64,000 nt of DNA, taken from contig NZ_JAJAQI010000017.1 of assembly GCF_020523605.1 (NCBI RefSeq), positions 53,927 to 117,926 of the forward strand, written 5' to 3'. Numbering within the stretch: position 1 is the stretch's first letter; each line of letters opens with the position of its first letter. Source of the DNA: Roseicella aerolata (GTDB lineage: Bacteria > Pseudomonadota > Alphaproteobacteria > Acetobacterales > Acetobacteraceae). The notes beneath the pieces were generated by a model that had not been told where the DNA came from, made no database searches, and worked only from the letters and a program-made list of their open reading frames with translations. Below, one piece after another: positions 36,925 to 44,659 of the stretch. A program made the translations under genes and the position numbers.

Positions 36925-37254
36925 TCAGGGGCAGCTCTGCTGCATGCCGTACTGGCCAAGGCGGCGGGATGGATCGCCCGCGCCGGCGCCGGCCGGGCGG
37001 CCCTGGTACTGGACCTGCGGGACACCCTGATCCGCACCGGTGATCCGCGGCATGCCCGGGCTCGCATCCACGCAACCCTCTCCGGCCCGCGCCCGCGCCG
37101 CGGCCTCGAGCGGCGTCTCGCCGCTGCCGGCGGCGGTGCCGCTCATGGCGGCCGGGGCCTGGCGGGGCGCCTGGGCCTGGGGGCGGGGCTGCTGGGTACA
37201 GGCGGCCAGGGCAAGGCCGCTGCAAAGCAGAATGAAGCCGTGGCGAACAGACAT
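36925..37254 (-). CDS. small putative lipoprotein
   Basis: 109 residues from the ATG at 37254, with GGAGGG five bases upstream. The signal peptide (MSVRHGFILLCSGLALAAC) ends in a clear lipobox, LAAC, with the lipidated Cys at about residue 19. The mature part is Gln/Pro/Ala-rich with one further pair of cysteines (GEGCVDAS and QQSCP at the end) that could form a disulfide. No family is recognised. It has its own promoter with a palindrome at the likely transcript start. Confidence 0.7.
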   Translation of the reverse strand: MSVRHGFILLCSGLALAACTQQPRPQAQAPRQAPAAMSGTAAGSGETPLEAAARARAGEGCVDASPGMPRITGADQGVPQVQYQGRPAGAGAGDPSRRLGQYGMQQSCP

Positions 37255-37271
37255 GCGGTCCCTCCGGTTTG

Positions 37272-37320
37272 GTAGGCAAGCCTACAATCGACAGTATACG
37301 TCGCCGGGACCTTGACCCAA
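37272..37320 (-). promoter_or_regulatory. promoter and palindromic operator of the small lipoprotein gene
   Basis: Reading the minus strand, TTGGGT (37320-37315), a 16-base spacer and TATACT (37298-37293) form a sigma70-like promoter. A perfect palindrome, GTAGGC-TT-GCCTAC (37285-37272), lies where transcription should start, so a repressor bound there would block it. Confidence 0.45.
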
Positions 37321-37340
37321 CGCAATGAGGCGCTTCCGCG

Positions 37341-37944
37341 CCGTTCGCTCACTGCAAGGTGTGGCAATCACGACGGGCCACCAGGGAGGCGGTTTGCAGG
37401 CTCGGTCTGATGCGGAAGTACGGAAGGACCGCGCACCGGCATCGACACGCCCTGCGGCGCCTGTCGTTTCGCCCCGCAGCGCCCCGCCTGCCGCCGGGGC
37501 GGCAGGTGCATCGGCCTGCCCGCGCCTCGGCCGGACCAGGATCGGGCGGAGGCCGGCGGTGGCGGACACCCTGGCCGGTCCGAGGAGTTCCGCTCCTCAT
37601 CCCGGTGTTGCGGCCGCTGTCGATGTTGCCGGTCCGGCGCGGGCGGACCCGCCTCCAGCGCCGGTCCAGGCCAAAGCTTTCCCTCGGCGCACCGGGCATC
37701 GCCGTGCCTCGGATGCCGATGGACCGGATGCGTGACCGCTTCGGGGCAGGCGCGCCGCACTGGCGGCCGGCCGCAGAAGCGCCCCGGCGCGGGCTGGCGC
37801 CCGCGCCGCAGGGGTCGATATGCGGGACCGTTGGCATCGCCCGCTTTGCCGGGCCATCCGCCGGGCGGCGCTGTCTTTTCGTAGACGGTATTATTGACCC
37901 GGCGCGATCACCCACGATATGCCCCAGGGGGTTGAGGGCATGTC
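37341..37944. other. 604-base gap without a supported gene
   Basis: Open frames exist on both strands, but their products are Arg/Pro-rich shadows without recognisable domains, ribosome sites or membrane segments. A possible promoter for radC (TTGACC about 37896, GATATG about 37918) is the only signal noted. It could hold a decayed gene or an unrecognised RNA. Confidence 0.3.
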
Positions 37945-38784
37945 ATGCGCAAGGCTGATGCCGATCAGGGCCTGTCGGATGCGGGGCTGTCGCGGCCGCT
38001 GCCGCCGCTGGACCCGATCCTGTCACCCCGCACGCCGACGGGACACCGCCGCCGCGCCCCGGCCACGGCCCGGCTGCCCGGCCTGCTGCCCGATCCGGCG
38101 GAGGAGGCCGAGGCGCCTGGCCATCACGGCCACCGCGCCCGGATGCGCCAGCGCCTCCTGAAGGCGGGGCCGGACTCGGTCCTCGATCACGAACTGCTGG
38201 AGATGGTGCTGTTCCTCGCGCTGCCCCGGCGCGACACCAAGCCGATCGCGCATGCCCTGCTCACCCGCTTCGGCAGCTTCGGCAATGCCATCGCCGCCCC
38301 GCTGATCGAGCTGCGCGGGGTGAGGGGCCTTGGCGAGGCCGGCGCCGCCGCGCTCAAGATCGTGCAGGCCGCCGCGCTCCGGCTGGCGCAGGAAGAGGCG
38401 AAGCAGGTCATCGAGCTGACGAGCTGGGACCGGCTGATCGACTACCTGACCATCCACTTGGCGCGGGAGCGCGTCGAGCATGTGCGCGTCCTCTACCTCG
38501 ACACCCGCAACCGCCTGATCGCCGATGAGGCGCAGGGCAAGGGCACGGTCAACCACACCCCGGTCTATCCACGGGAAGTGGTGAAGCGCGCCCTGGAATT
38601 GCAGGCGACCGCCATGATCCTGGTGCACAACCATCCGAGCGGCGATCCCACCCCCTCCCGCGCCGATATCGAGATGACGGGGGAGATCAAGGCGGCGGCC
38701 CAGGTCTTCGGCATCGTGCTGCATGACCACCTGATCATCGGCAATGGCCGGCATGTCTCCCTGCGGCGGGAGGGTCTGTTGTGA
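37945..38784 (+). CDS. radC: RadC/JAB-domain protein
   Basis: 279 residues. The N-terminal helix-hairpin-helix region (LDHELLEMVLFLALPRRDTK, then LRGVRGLGEAGAAAL) is followed by the JAMM/MPN+ domain with VHNHPSGDPTPSRADI, which has the metal-binding His-x-His and Asp. Despite the old name, its role in DNA repair is doubtful. RadC proteins are widely conserved and sometimes carried on mobile elements; here the neighbourhood is chromosomal. The first 65 residues are Pro/Arg-rich and low-complexity. The ATG at 37945 follows a weak GAGGG. Confidence 0.92.
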   Translation: MRKADADQGLSDAGLSRPLPPLDPILSPRTPTGHRRRAPATARLPGLLPDPAEEAEAPGHHGHRARMRQRLLKAGPDSVLDHELLEMVLFLALPRRDTKPIAHALLTRFGSFGNAIAAPLIELRGVRGLGEAGAAALKIVQAAALRLAQEEAKQVIELTSWDRLIDYLTIHLARERVEHVRVLYLDTRNRLIADEAQGKGTVNHTPVYPREVVKRALELQATAMILVHNHPSGDPTPSRADIEMTGEIKAAAQVFGIVLHDHLIIGNGRHVSLRREGLL

Positions 38785-38830
38785 CCCGGCGCGATTGACC
38801 CGGCGCGGGCAGCCCCGGCAGGCTCTGGCC

Positions 38831-39691
38831 ATGCGTGTCCTCCCGTCCATGCTCATCGCGGCCGCCTGTGCCGGCCTTCCCATGGCGGCCTGGGCCCAGC
38901 CCAAGCCGCCGCCGCTCGATGCCGCCCCGGCGCCGGGCGGCCCCGGCGGCAAGCCGCTGCCCGGCGCCGGGCAGCAGCCGACCGCGCTGCCCACCACCAA
39001 GCCACCGCCCCTGCCGCCGGGCGCGAACCCCTTCGGCGGCCCGGGCGGTGGCGGGCGGCGCCCCGTCTCCTCCGGCACCGGCTTCGTCGTCGCGCCGGGG
39101 CGGCTGCTGACCAACTGGCATGTCGCCGAGGGCTGCACCGAGCTGCGCGCCCGCACCGCCCGCGGCGTGGAGGTGCCGGCCACCCTCACGGCGCGGGATA
39201 CCGAGCGCGACCTGGCGCTGCTGACCACGCGCGGGGAGGTCGGGCCGCCGCTCACCTTCCGCCAGGGGCCGGAGGTGCGGCGCGGGGAAGGGGTGGTGAC
39301 CTACGGCTTCCCCTTCGCCGGCATGCTGAGCGCGGGGGCGACGCTGACCACCGGCGATGTCTCGGCGCTGTCCGGGCTGCGCGACAACCAGCGGCATTTC
39401 CAGATCAGCGCGCCGGTGCAGGCGGGCAATTCCGGCGGGCCGCTCCTCGACATGAGCGGGCGGGTGATCGGGGTCGTCGTCTCCAAGCTGAACGCCCAGC
39501 GCATCGCGCAGGTGACGGGCGACCTGCCGCAGAACGTCAATTTCGCGGTGAAGGGGCGGGAGGCGCTGGACTTCCTCCGCCGCCATGGCGTGGAGCCCGC
39601 GACCGGCGCGGCGGCCCGGCCCGGCCTGACGCCGGCGGATGTGGGGGAGGTGGCGGAGCCCTCCACGGTGCTGCTCCGCTGCCTGCGGTAG
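38831..39691 (+). CDS. secreted trypsin-like serine protease
   Basis: 286 residues from the ATG at 38831, where a signal peptide (MRVLPSMLIAAACAGLPMAA, cleavage after AQ) begins. A Pro/Gly-rich linker precedes a chymotrypsin-fold domain with His97 (NWHVAEGC), Asp127 (TERDLALL) and Ser201 (AGNSGGPLLD). This is the DegP/HtrA-type protease core without a PDZ domain. It is therefore a periplasmic or exported protease of unknown target. A cysteine near His97 and another at the C-terminus (LLRCLR) may form a disulfide. Confidence 0.85.
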   Translation: MRVLPSMLIAAACAGLPMAAWAQPKPPPLDAAPAPGGPGGKPLPGAGQQPTALPTTKPPPLPPGANPFGGPGGGGRRPVSSGTGFVVAPGRLLTNWHVAEGCTELRARTARGVEVPATLTARDTERDLALLTTRGEVGPPLTFRQGPEVRRGEGVVTYGFPFAGMLSAGATLTTGDVSALSGLRDNQRHFQISAPVQAGNSGGPLLDMSGRVIGVVVSKLNAQRIAQVTGDLPQNVNFAVKGREALDFLRRHGVEPATGAAARPGLTPADVGEVAEPSTVLLRCLR

Positions 39692-39773
39692 CCGGGCGGG
39701 CCGAGGCGTGCCAGCCTGGGCCGCCCGCCCCTGCGGTGCGCCGCGGGGGCGGGGCAGGAGGAGGAAAACGGCC

Positions 39774-40388
39774 ATGCACGCCACCGACGTGAAGGCGACG
39801 CGCGCCGCCGCCATCGGCGCCACCGTCGACCGCATCCGGGTGCTCGAGGCGAAATACGGCGTCACGCGCGAGACCCTGGCGATGATCCGGGAAGAACTGC
39901 TGGCGCTGGCGCGGCACGGGCACCTCTTCCCCTCCGCCGAATTCCCGGCCCCGCCGAACGGCGAGAAGGGCAGCAACCGCTACCTGCTGCACAGCGATCC
40001 GGGCGGCCGCTTCGCGCTCTACCTGAACGCGCTGAACCCGGGGAACGAGACGAAGCCGCATGACCACACCACCTGGGCGGTGGTGGTGGCGGTGGACGGG
40101 CAGGAGCTGAACCGGGTCTATGAGCGGCTGGATGACGGCCGCGACCCGGCACGCTGCGAGATCCGGCTCAGGGAGGAGGTGATGGTGGAGCCGGGGCGCG
40201 GCATCTGCCTGATGCCCGATGACATCCACTCCATCCACACCACCGGCGAGAGGCCGACGCGCCACCTGCACATGTACGGCCTGGCGCTGGAGCGGCTGGA
40301 CGACCGCAAGGCCTACGACATGGAGAGCGGGCAGGTGATCCCCTACAACCGCAACTTCATGAAGCCGACCGCGACCGCGGCGGGCTGA
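39774..40388 (+). CDS. cysteine dioxygenase family (thiol dioxygenase) protein
   Basis: 204 residues from the ATG at 39774. A cupin-fold thiol dioxygenase: PHDHTTWAVVVAVDGQELNR supplies His96 and His98, and IHSIHTTG supplies His152 or His155 as the third Fe(II) ligand. These enzymes oxidise cysteine or 3-mercaptopropionate to the sulfinate. Which thiol is used cannot be read from the motifs. The next gene, 9 bases on, encodes a multi-rhodanese protein, so the pair probably acts together in thiol or sulfane-sulfur catabolism. Confidence 0.82.
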   Translation: MHATDVKATRAAAIGATVDRIRVLEAKYGVTRETLAMIREELLALARHGHLFPSAEFPAPPNGEKGSNRYLLHSDPGGRFALYLNALNPGNETKPHDHTTWAVVVAVDGQELNRVYERLDDGRDPARCEIRLREEVMVEPGRGICLMPDDIHSIHTTGERPTRHLHMYGLALERLDDRKAYDMESGQVIPYNRNFMKPTATAAG

Positions 40389-40397
40389 GGGGGGACC

Positions 40398-42014
40398 ATG
40401 CGCAGCATCGACGCGGCGACGCTGAAGGCCTGGATCGGGGATGGGCGGGAACTCGCCATCCTCGATGCGCGGGAGGATGGGGAGTTCGGCCGGTCCCACC
40501 TGTTCTGGGCGAATCCCTGCGCGTTCTCGCGCATCGAGTTGCGCGCGCGCGCCATCCTGCCGCGCCGCGGCGTGCGCATCTGCTGCGTGGATGGCGGGGA
40601 GGGGGGGCTGGCGGAGAGGCTGGCGGCCTATCTCGAAGGGATCGGCTGCACCGATGTCTCCGTGCTGGTGGGCGGGACCCGGGCCTGGGACGCCGCGGGC
40701 TACGTGCTCTTCTCCGGCGTGAACGTGCCGTCCAAGGCCTTCGGCGAATGGGTGGAGCACCGCTACCACACGCCCTCGGTCGATCCGGCGGAGCTGCGCG
40801 CGATGATGGAGGCCGGCCAGGACATGGTGGTGCTGGACAGCCGCCCCCTGGACGAGTTCCGCCGCATGTCCATCCCCGGCGCGATCGACGTGCCGGGCGG
40901 GGAGCTGGTCTACCGCATCGGCGAGATCGCGCCGCGGCCGGAGACCACCATCGTGGTGAACTGCGCCGGGCGCACGCGCAGCATCATGGGGGCGGAGAGC
41001 CTGCGCAGCGCCGGCGTGCCCAACAAGGTGGTCGCGCTGCGCAACGGCACCATGGGCTGGGAGCTGGCCGGCCTCGAATGCGACCGCGGCAGGACGGCGA
41101 GCTTCCCGCGCGGCACGCCGGCGGGGCTGGAGGCGGCGCTGGCGCGCGCCACGGCCTTCGCCGAACGCTGGGGCGTGAAGGTCGTCGACCGCGCCGGGCT
41201 CGCCGCGCTGCAGGCGGATGCGTCGCGGACGACCTATGTCCTCGATGTGCGGGACCCGGAGGAGTACCTGGCCGGCCACCTGCCGGGCAGCCGCATGGCG
41301 CCGGGCGGGCAGCTCGTGCAGGGGACCGACAATTGGGTCGCGGTGCGCGGGGCGCGGATCGTGCTGGTGGACGGGAACGCCTTCGGCGTGCCTTCGCGCG
41401 ACGGCGTCCGCGCCCGCATGACCGGCGGCTGGCTGCGGCAGCTCGGCGGCTGGGAGGTCTTTGTGCTGGAGGGCGGCCCCTCCGGCCCGCTGGAGGCCGG
41501 GCCCTGGGTGCCGGACTGCCCGGAGGCGGCGGCGCTCGCCCCCGCCCTGGTGGCGCCGGCCGGGCTGGCCGCGGCGCTGGAGGCCGGGACGGCGCAGGTG
41601 GTGCAGCTCTCCCGCTCCCTCGACTTCCGGGAGGGGTATCTGCCCGGCGCGCTCTGGGGCGTGCGGACGCGGCTGGCGGCGCTGCGGCCGCGGCTGCAGG
41701 CCGGCCGGCGGATCGTGGTGGCGGCGCCGGAGGAGGCGGTGGCGCGGCTGGCGGTGCCGGAGCTGGAGGGTTTCGGCCTTGGCCCCGTTTCGGTGCTGGC
41801 GGGCGGCATCGCCGCCTGGAAGGCGGCCGGGCTGCCGCTGCGGGCGGATCGCCGCAACCCGGAGGATGCCGACTGCATCGATGTCTATCTCCGCCCCTAT
41901 GACCGCAATGACGGGGTCGAGGCGGCGATGCGGGAATATCTCTCCTGGGAGATCGACCTGGTGCATGAGGTCGCCCGCGACGGCGACGCCCGCTTCGGCG
42001 AGGTCGCGCACTAA
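40398..42014 (+). CDS. four-domain rhodanese-like sulfurtransferase
   Basis: 538 residues, four tandem rhodanese domains of about 110-130 residues. Domain 1 has the active-loop cysteine (ICCVDGGEGG, Cys62/63). Domain 2 has a classical one (VVNCAGRTRS, Cys189) with LDSRPLDEFRRMSIPGAIDV. In domain 3 the cysteine position is aspartate (VLVDGNAFGV), and in domain 4 it is lost (VVAAPEEAVA). So two domains look catalytic and two structural or regulatory. The ATG at 40398 follows GGGGGG. It is coupled to the thiol dioxygenase upstream and overlaps comF downstream (TAATG). Confidence 0.88.
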   Translation: MRSIDAATLKAWIGDGRELAILDAREDGEFGRSHLFWANPCAFSRIELRARAILPRRGVRICCVDGGEGGLAERLAAYLEGIGCTDVSVLVGGTRAWDAAGYVLFSGVNVPSKAFGEWVEHRYHTPSVDPAELRAMMEAGQDMVVLDSRPLDEFRRMSIPGAIDVPGGELVYRIGEIAPRPETTIVVNCAGRTRSIMGAESLRSAGVPNKVVALRNGTMGWELAGLECDRGRTASFPRGTPAGLEAALARATAFAERWGVKVVDRAGLAALQADASRTTYVLDVRDPEEYLAGHLPGSRMAPGGQLVQGTDNWVAVRGARIVLVDGNAFGVPSRDGVRARMTGGWLRQLGGWEVFVLEGGPSGPLEAGPWVPDCPEAAALAPALVAPAGLAAALEAGTAQVVQLSRSLDFREGYLPGALWGVRTRLAALRPRLQAGRRIVVAAPEEAVARLAVPELEGFGLGPVSVLAGGIAAWKAAGLPLRADRRNPEDADCIDVYLRPYDRNDGVEAAMREYLSWEIDLVHEVARDGDARFGEVAH

Positions 42015-42853
42015 TGTCGGGGTCCGGGGCCAGGCTCTGGCCCCGGCGGGGGCGGGCTCCCGTCGAAGGTGTCCCGCCTTCGACGGGGACCCGGCGCGGG
42101 GGCGGCGCCCCCGTTCTGTTCCGCTGGGCCGGGCTGGTCCTGGACGCGCTTCTCCCCCCGCACTGCCTGACCTGCGACTCCCCCGTGGACGTGCAGGGAA
42201 GCCTGTGCGGCGCCTGCTTCGCCACCCTCTCCTTCGTCACCGCCCCGCACTGCGCCCGTTGCGGCGTGCCCTTTCCGCATGCCGGCACCGGCCCGCTCTG
42301 CCCGGCCTGCGAGGCGCGGCCGCCCGCCTTCGAGGCCGCCCGCGCCGCGCTGCGCTACGATGCCGGGGCGCGGCGGCTGATCCTGCCCTTCAAGCATGCC
42401 GACCGGACGGAGATCGCCGGCCCGCTCGCCCGGCACATGGCCCGCGCCGGCGCGGTGCTGCTGGCCCGGGCGGAGGTGGTGGCGCCGGTGCCCCTGCACT
42501 GGCGGCGGCTGCTGTCGCGCCGCTACAACCAGGCGGCGCTGCTGAGCGGAGGCCTGGCGCGCCAGGCCGGGCTGCCGCACCTGCCGGACCTGCTGCGCCG
42601 GAGCCGGCCGACCCCGCCGCTCGGCGAGCGGGGGGCGGCGGAGCGGGCGGCGTTGCTGGACGGGGCCTTCGCGGTCAGCCGCCGCGGCGCCGCGCGGATC
42701 GCCGGGCGGCGCGTGCTGCTGGTGGATGACGTCATGACCTCCGGCGCCACGGCCGAGTCCTGCGCCCGGGCGCTGCTGGCGGCGGGGGCCGCCGCGGTGG
42801 ATGTGCTGGCGGCGGCGCGGGTGCCGGACCCGCGGCTGGAGGCGCCGCGCTGA
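42014..42853 (+). CDS. comF: ComF family phosphoribosyltransferase-like protein
   Basis: 279 residues. An N-terminal double zinc ribbon (CLTCDSP, CGACF, CARCGVPF, CPACEARPP) is followed by a phosphoribosyltransferase domain with VPLHWRRLLSRRYNQAALL and the PRPP-binding RVLLVDDVMTSGAT. ComF proteins act in DNA uptake in naturally competent bacteria; in others their role is open. The ATG at 42014 shares a base with the upstream stop, but the first 35 residues are low-complexity and a later start cannot be excluded. Confidence 0.88.
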   Translation: MSGSGARLWPRRGRAPVEGVPPSTGTRRGGGAPVLFRWAGLVLDALLPPHCLTCDSPVDVQGSLCGACFATLSFVTAPHCARCGVPFPHAGTGPLCPACEARPPAFEAARAALRYDAGARRLILPFKHADRTEIAGPLARHMARAGAVLLARAEVVAPVPLHWRRLLSRRYNQAALLSGGLARQAGLPHLPDLLRRSRPTPPLGERGAAERAALLDGAFAVSRRGAARIAGRRVLLVDDVMTSGATAESCARALLAAGAAAVDVLAAARVPDPRLEAPR

Positions 42854-42992
42854 GCGGCATGGCGCCGCGCAGTCATGGAGTGTTCATCTCTCAACCCCAG
42901 CGTGCGTCCTGCGTTCAGGCTAGGATGGTGTTCACCGCCGCTTCACCACGCCGCGCCACCTTGTCCGCGTCCGACAGGCAGCAGGAGGCCGC

Positions 42993-43160
42993 ATGTCCCA
43001 CAGCGCCCATGGCATCGGGTCCACCAGGACGGCAGGGGCCGGTCCTGTCCTGCGCCGGCCCGGCCCGGAACGGCTTCCCGCCGGCCGGTTGCTGGCGATG
43101 ACACTGATCGCCTTCCTGCTGGCCAGCCCCATGGTCACCCTGATGGTCGCCTGGCCGTGA
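42993..43160 (+). CDS. small single-pass membrane protein
   Basis: 55 residues from the ATG at 42993, preceded by an excellent CAGGAGG with 4-base spacing. The first 33 residues are polar and Arg/Pro-rich, followed by one hydrophobic helix (LLAMTLIAFLLASPMVTLMV) and a TGA at 43158. Function unknown. The strong ribosome site is the main evidence that it is real. Confidence 0.55.
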   Translation: MSHSAHGIGSTRTAGAGPVLRRPGPERLPAGRLLAMTLIAFLLASPMVTLMVAWP

Positions 43161-43202
43161 CGGCCGCTTGACCCGGCCGCGTGCCGAACCAAACTGCAGG
43201 TC

Positions 43203-43460
43203 ATGGCCAAGGTCGAGATCTACACCACACTCTTCTGCCCCTATTGCGAGCGCGCCAAGGCGCTGCTCAGCAGGAAGGGCGTCGCCTTCGAGGAGATGGA
43301 GGCGCCGCATGGCTCGCAGGCCCGCAGGGACGCCATCGAGCGCTCCGGCGGCCGCACCACGGTGCCGCAGATCTTCATCAATGGGCAGGCGATCGGCGGG
43401 TCGGACGACCTGGTCGCGCTGGAGCGTGCCGGCAAGCTGGATGCCCTGCTGGCCACCTGA
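43203..43460 (+). CDS. grxC: dithiol glutaredoxin 3 type
   Basis: 85 residues, the family length. The active site is CPYC (Cys12 and Cys15), and the TTVPQIFINGQAIGGSDDL glutathione-binding stretch is intact. It reduces disulfides and glutathionylated proteins using glutathione, which the gor product earlier in the window keeps reduced. The ATG at 43203 follows GCAGGT. Confidence 0.95.
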   Translation: MAKVEIYTTLFCPYCERAKALLSRKGVAFEEMEAPHGSQARRDAIERSGGRTTVPQIFINGQAIGGSDDLVALERAGKLDALLAT

Positions 43461-43491
43461 GCCGCTCCCCTCTTTTCGTCCCGGCAAGGGC

Positions 43492-43518
43492 TTGGCACTC
43501 GCATTGGCGGAGTGCCAC
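43492..43518. promoter_or_regulatory. CIRCE-like operator (HrcA binding site)
   Basis: TTGGCACTC, nine bases, then GAGTGCCAC: an inverted repeat with 8 of 9 symmetric positions and exactly the CIRCE arrangement (TTAGCACTC-N9-GAGTGCTAA consensus). TATAAT follows at 43521-43526. It lies about 55 bases before the DUF1178 gene start. Confidence 0.65.
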
Positions 43519-43571
43519 CTTATAATCGGTGATCGGGCCCCGGCCTTGCCGCGGGCCAGGGAAAGCATGGG

Positions 43572-44054
43572 ATGATCCATTACGATCTGCGCTGCAGTGC
43601 CGGGCACGAATTCGACGGCTGGTTCAAGGACAGCGCCGCCTTCGACAAGCAGGCGAAGGCCGGCTTCGTGGAATGCCCGGTCTGCGGCGGCACGGAGGTC
43701 TCGAAGCGCCTGATGGCGCCCGCCATCCCGAAGAAGGGCCGGACCCGGGTGAAGGAGGCGCCGCCGGCGCCCGCCCCTGCCGCCCCGCCGGTGCCCGCGC
43801 CGGGGGCCACGCAGGCCGCCGCCGGGCCGGTGCCGGCCCAGGTCCTGGCGCTGCTGCAGCGCATGCGGGCCGAGGTCGAGAAGAACTGCGACTATGTCGG
43901 CAAGGAGTTCGCCGAGGAGGCGCGCAAGATGCACCGCGGCGAGAGCGACCGGCGCGGCATCTATGGCGAGGCCTCCGATTCCGATGCGGCGGCGCTGCAG
44001 GAGGAAGGGATCGAGGTCGCCCGGCTTCCCTGGGTGCCGCGCGCCGACGGATGA
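43572..44054 (+). CDS. DUF1178 family zinc-ribbon-like protein
   Basis: 160 residues starting MIHYDLRCSAGHEFDGWFKD, with a two-cysteine pair (ECPVCGGTEVSKRLMAP) and the conserved C-terminal helix and RGIYGEASDSDAAALQEEGI end. DUF1178 proteins occur mainly in alphaproteobacteria and have no established function. The middle is a Pro/Ala linker. The CIRCE-like site and TATAAT upstream suggest stress-regulated expression, an unusual regulon membership. It overlaps the next gene by ATGA. Confidence 0.92.
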   Translation: MIHYDLRCSAGHEFDGWFKDSAAFDKQAKAGFVECPVCGGTEVSKRLMAPAIPKKGRTRVKEAPPAPAPAAPPVPAPGATQAAAGPVPAQVLALLQRMRAEVEKNCDYVGKEFAEEARKMHRGESDRRGIYGEASDSDAAALQEEGIEVARLPWVPRADG

Positions 44055-44488
44055 TCCGCCGGGCCCTGCTGCTGGTGCTCGGCCTGCTGGCGCCGGCCCT
44101 GCCGGCGGCGGCGCAGGGCTGGGAGAGCGGCCGGCTGCGGGAGTACGACGCCGCGGGGCGGAGCCTCGGCCGGCAGGAGCAGCGGGACGGCACGACGCGG
44201 TTCTACGACAATGCCGGCCGGGCGACCGGGCGGGCCGAGACACGGGGCGATTCGACCCGCTTCTACGACAATGCCGGGCGCGCCGTCGGCCGGGCCGAGA
44301 CGCGGGACGGCACCACGCGGTTCTACGACAATGCGGGCCGGGCGACCGGCCGGGCGGAACGCCGGGGCGACAGCATCCGGCTCTATGACAATGCGGGCCG
44401 CCTGACCGGCCGGGCGGAGGTCGATGGCGACACCATCCGCCGCTATGACCGGGCCGGCCGTCGTATCGGGGAGGCACGGCGGCAGTAG
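44051..44488 (+). CDS. secreted protein of six tandem 20-residue YDNAGR repeats
   Basis: 145 residues from the ATG at 44051, overlapping the DUF1178 stop. A signal peptide ([20 protein letters not shown]) is followed by six repeats of about 20 residues. The unit is DGTTRFYDNAGRATGRAETR with small changes; the first and last units are the most diverged. The pattern resembles RHS/YD beta-repeats and should form a short beta structure in the periplasm or outside. Repeats 2-5 are nearly identical in DNA, so copy number may vary between strains. Function unknown. Confidence 0.7.
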   Translation: MIRRALLLVLGLLAPALPAAAQGWESGRLREYDAAGRSLGRQEQRDGTTRFYDNAGRATGRAETRGDSTRFYDNAGRAVGRAETRDGTTRFYDNAGRATGRAERRGDSIRLYDNAGRLTGRAEVDGDTIRRYDRAGRRIGEARRQ

Positions 44489-44542
44489 CGCGGGGCGGCC
44501 GCGCCTTGCGGACCCGCTCCGCCGCGCCGGCCTCATACCCGC

Positions 44543-44590
44543 GGCATGAATGTTCCCTTCATGCCGGGCGCCCGAACGGCCGCCGCCGCC
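44543..44590. repeat. dispersed hairpin repeat, family C, copy 1
   Basis: GGCATGAA, 7-base loop, TTCATGCC, then GGGCGCCCGA and a GCC-rich tail. The same arrangement with a different but still paired stem occurs at 47949-47994. It lies between convergent genes and may terminate transcription. Confidence 0.5.
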
Positions 44591-44659
44591 ACGGGCTACG
44601 GGGCAGGCCGCCCGGCGAGGGAGGAGAGCCGTCGATGGGCCGCCATCGACGGCCCTGGA

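Noticed and set aside
37349..37958. Several 100-200-codon frames on both strands before radC
   Set aside because: Arg/Pro-rich, mutually overlapping and without motifs; reported only as an unexplained gap.
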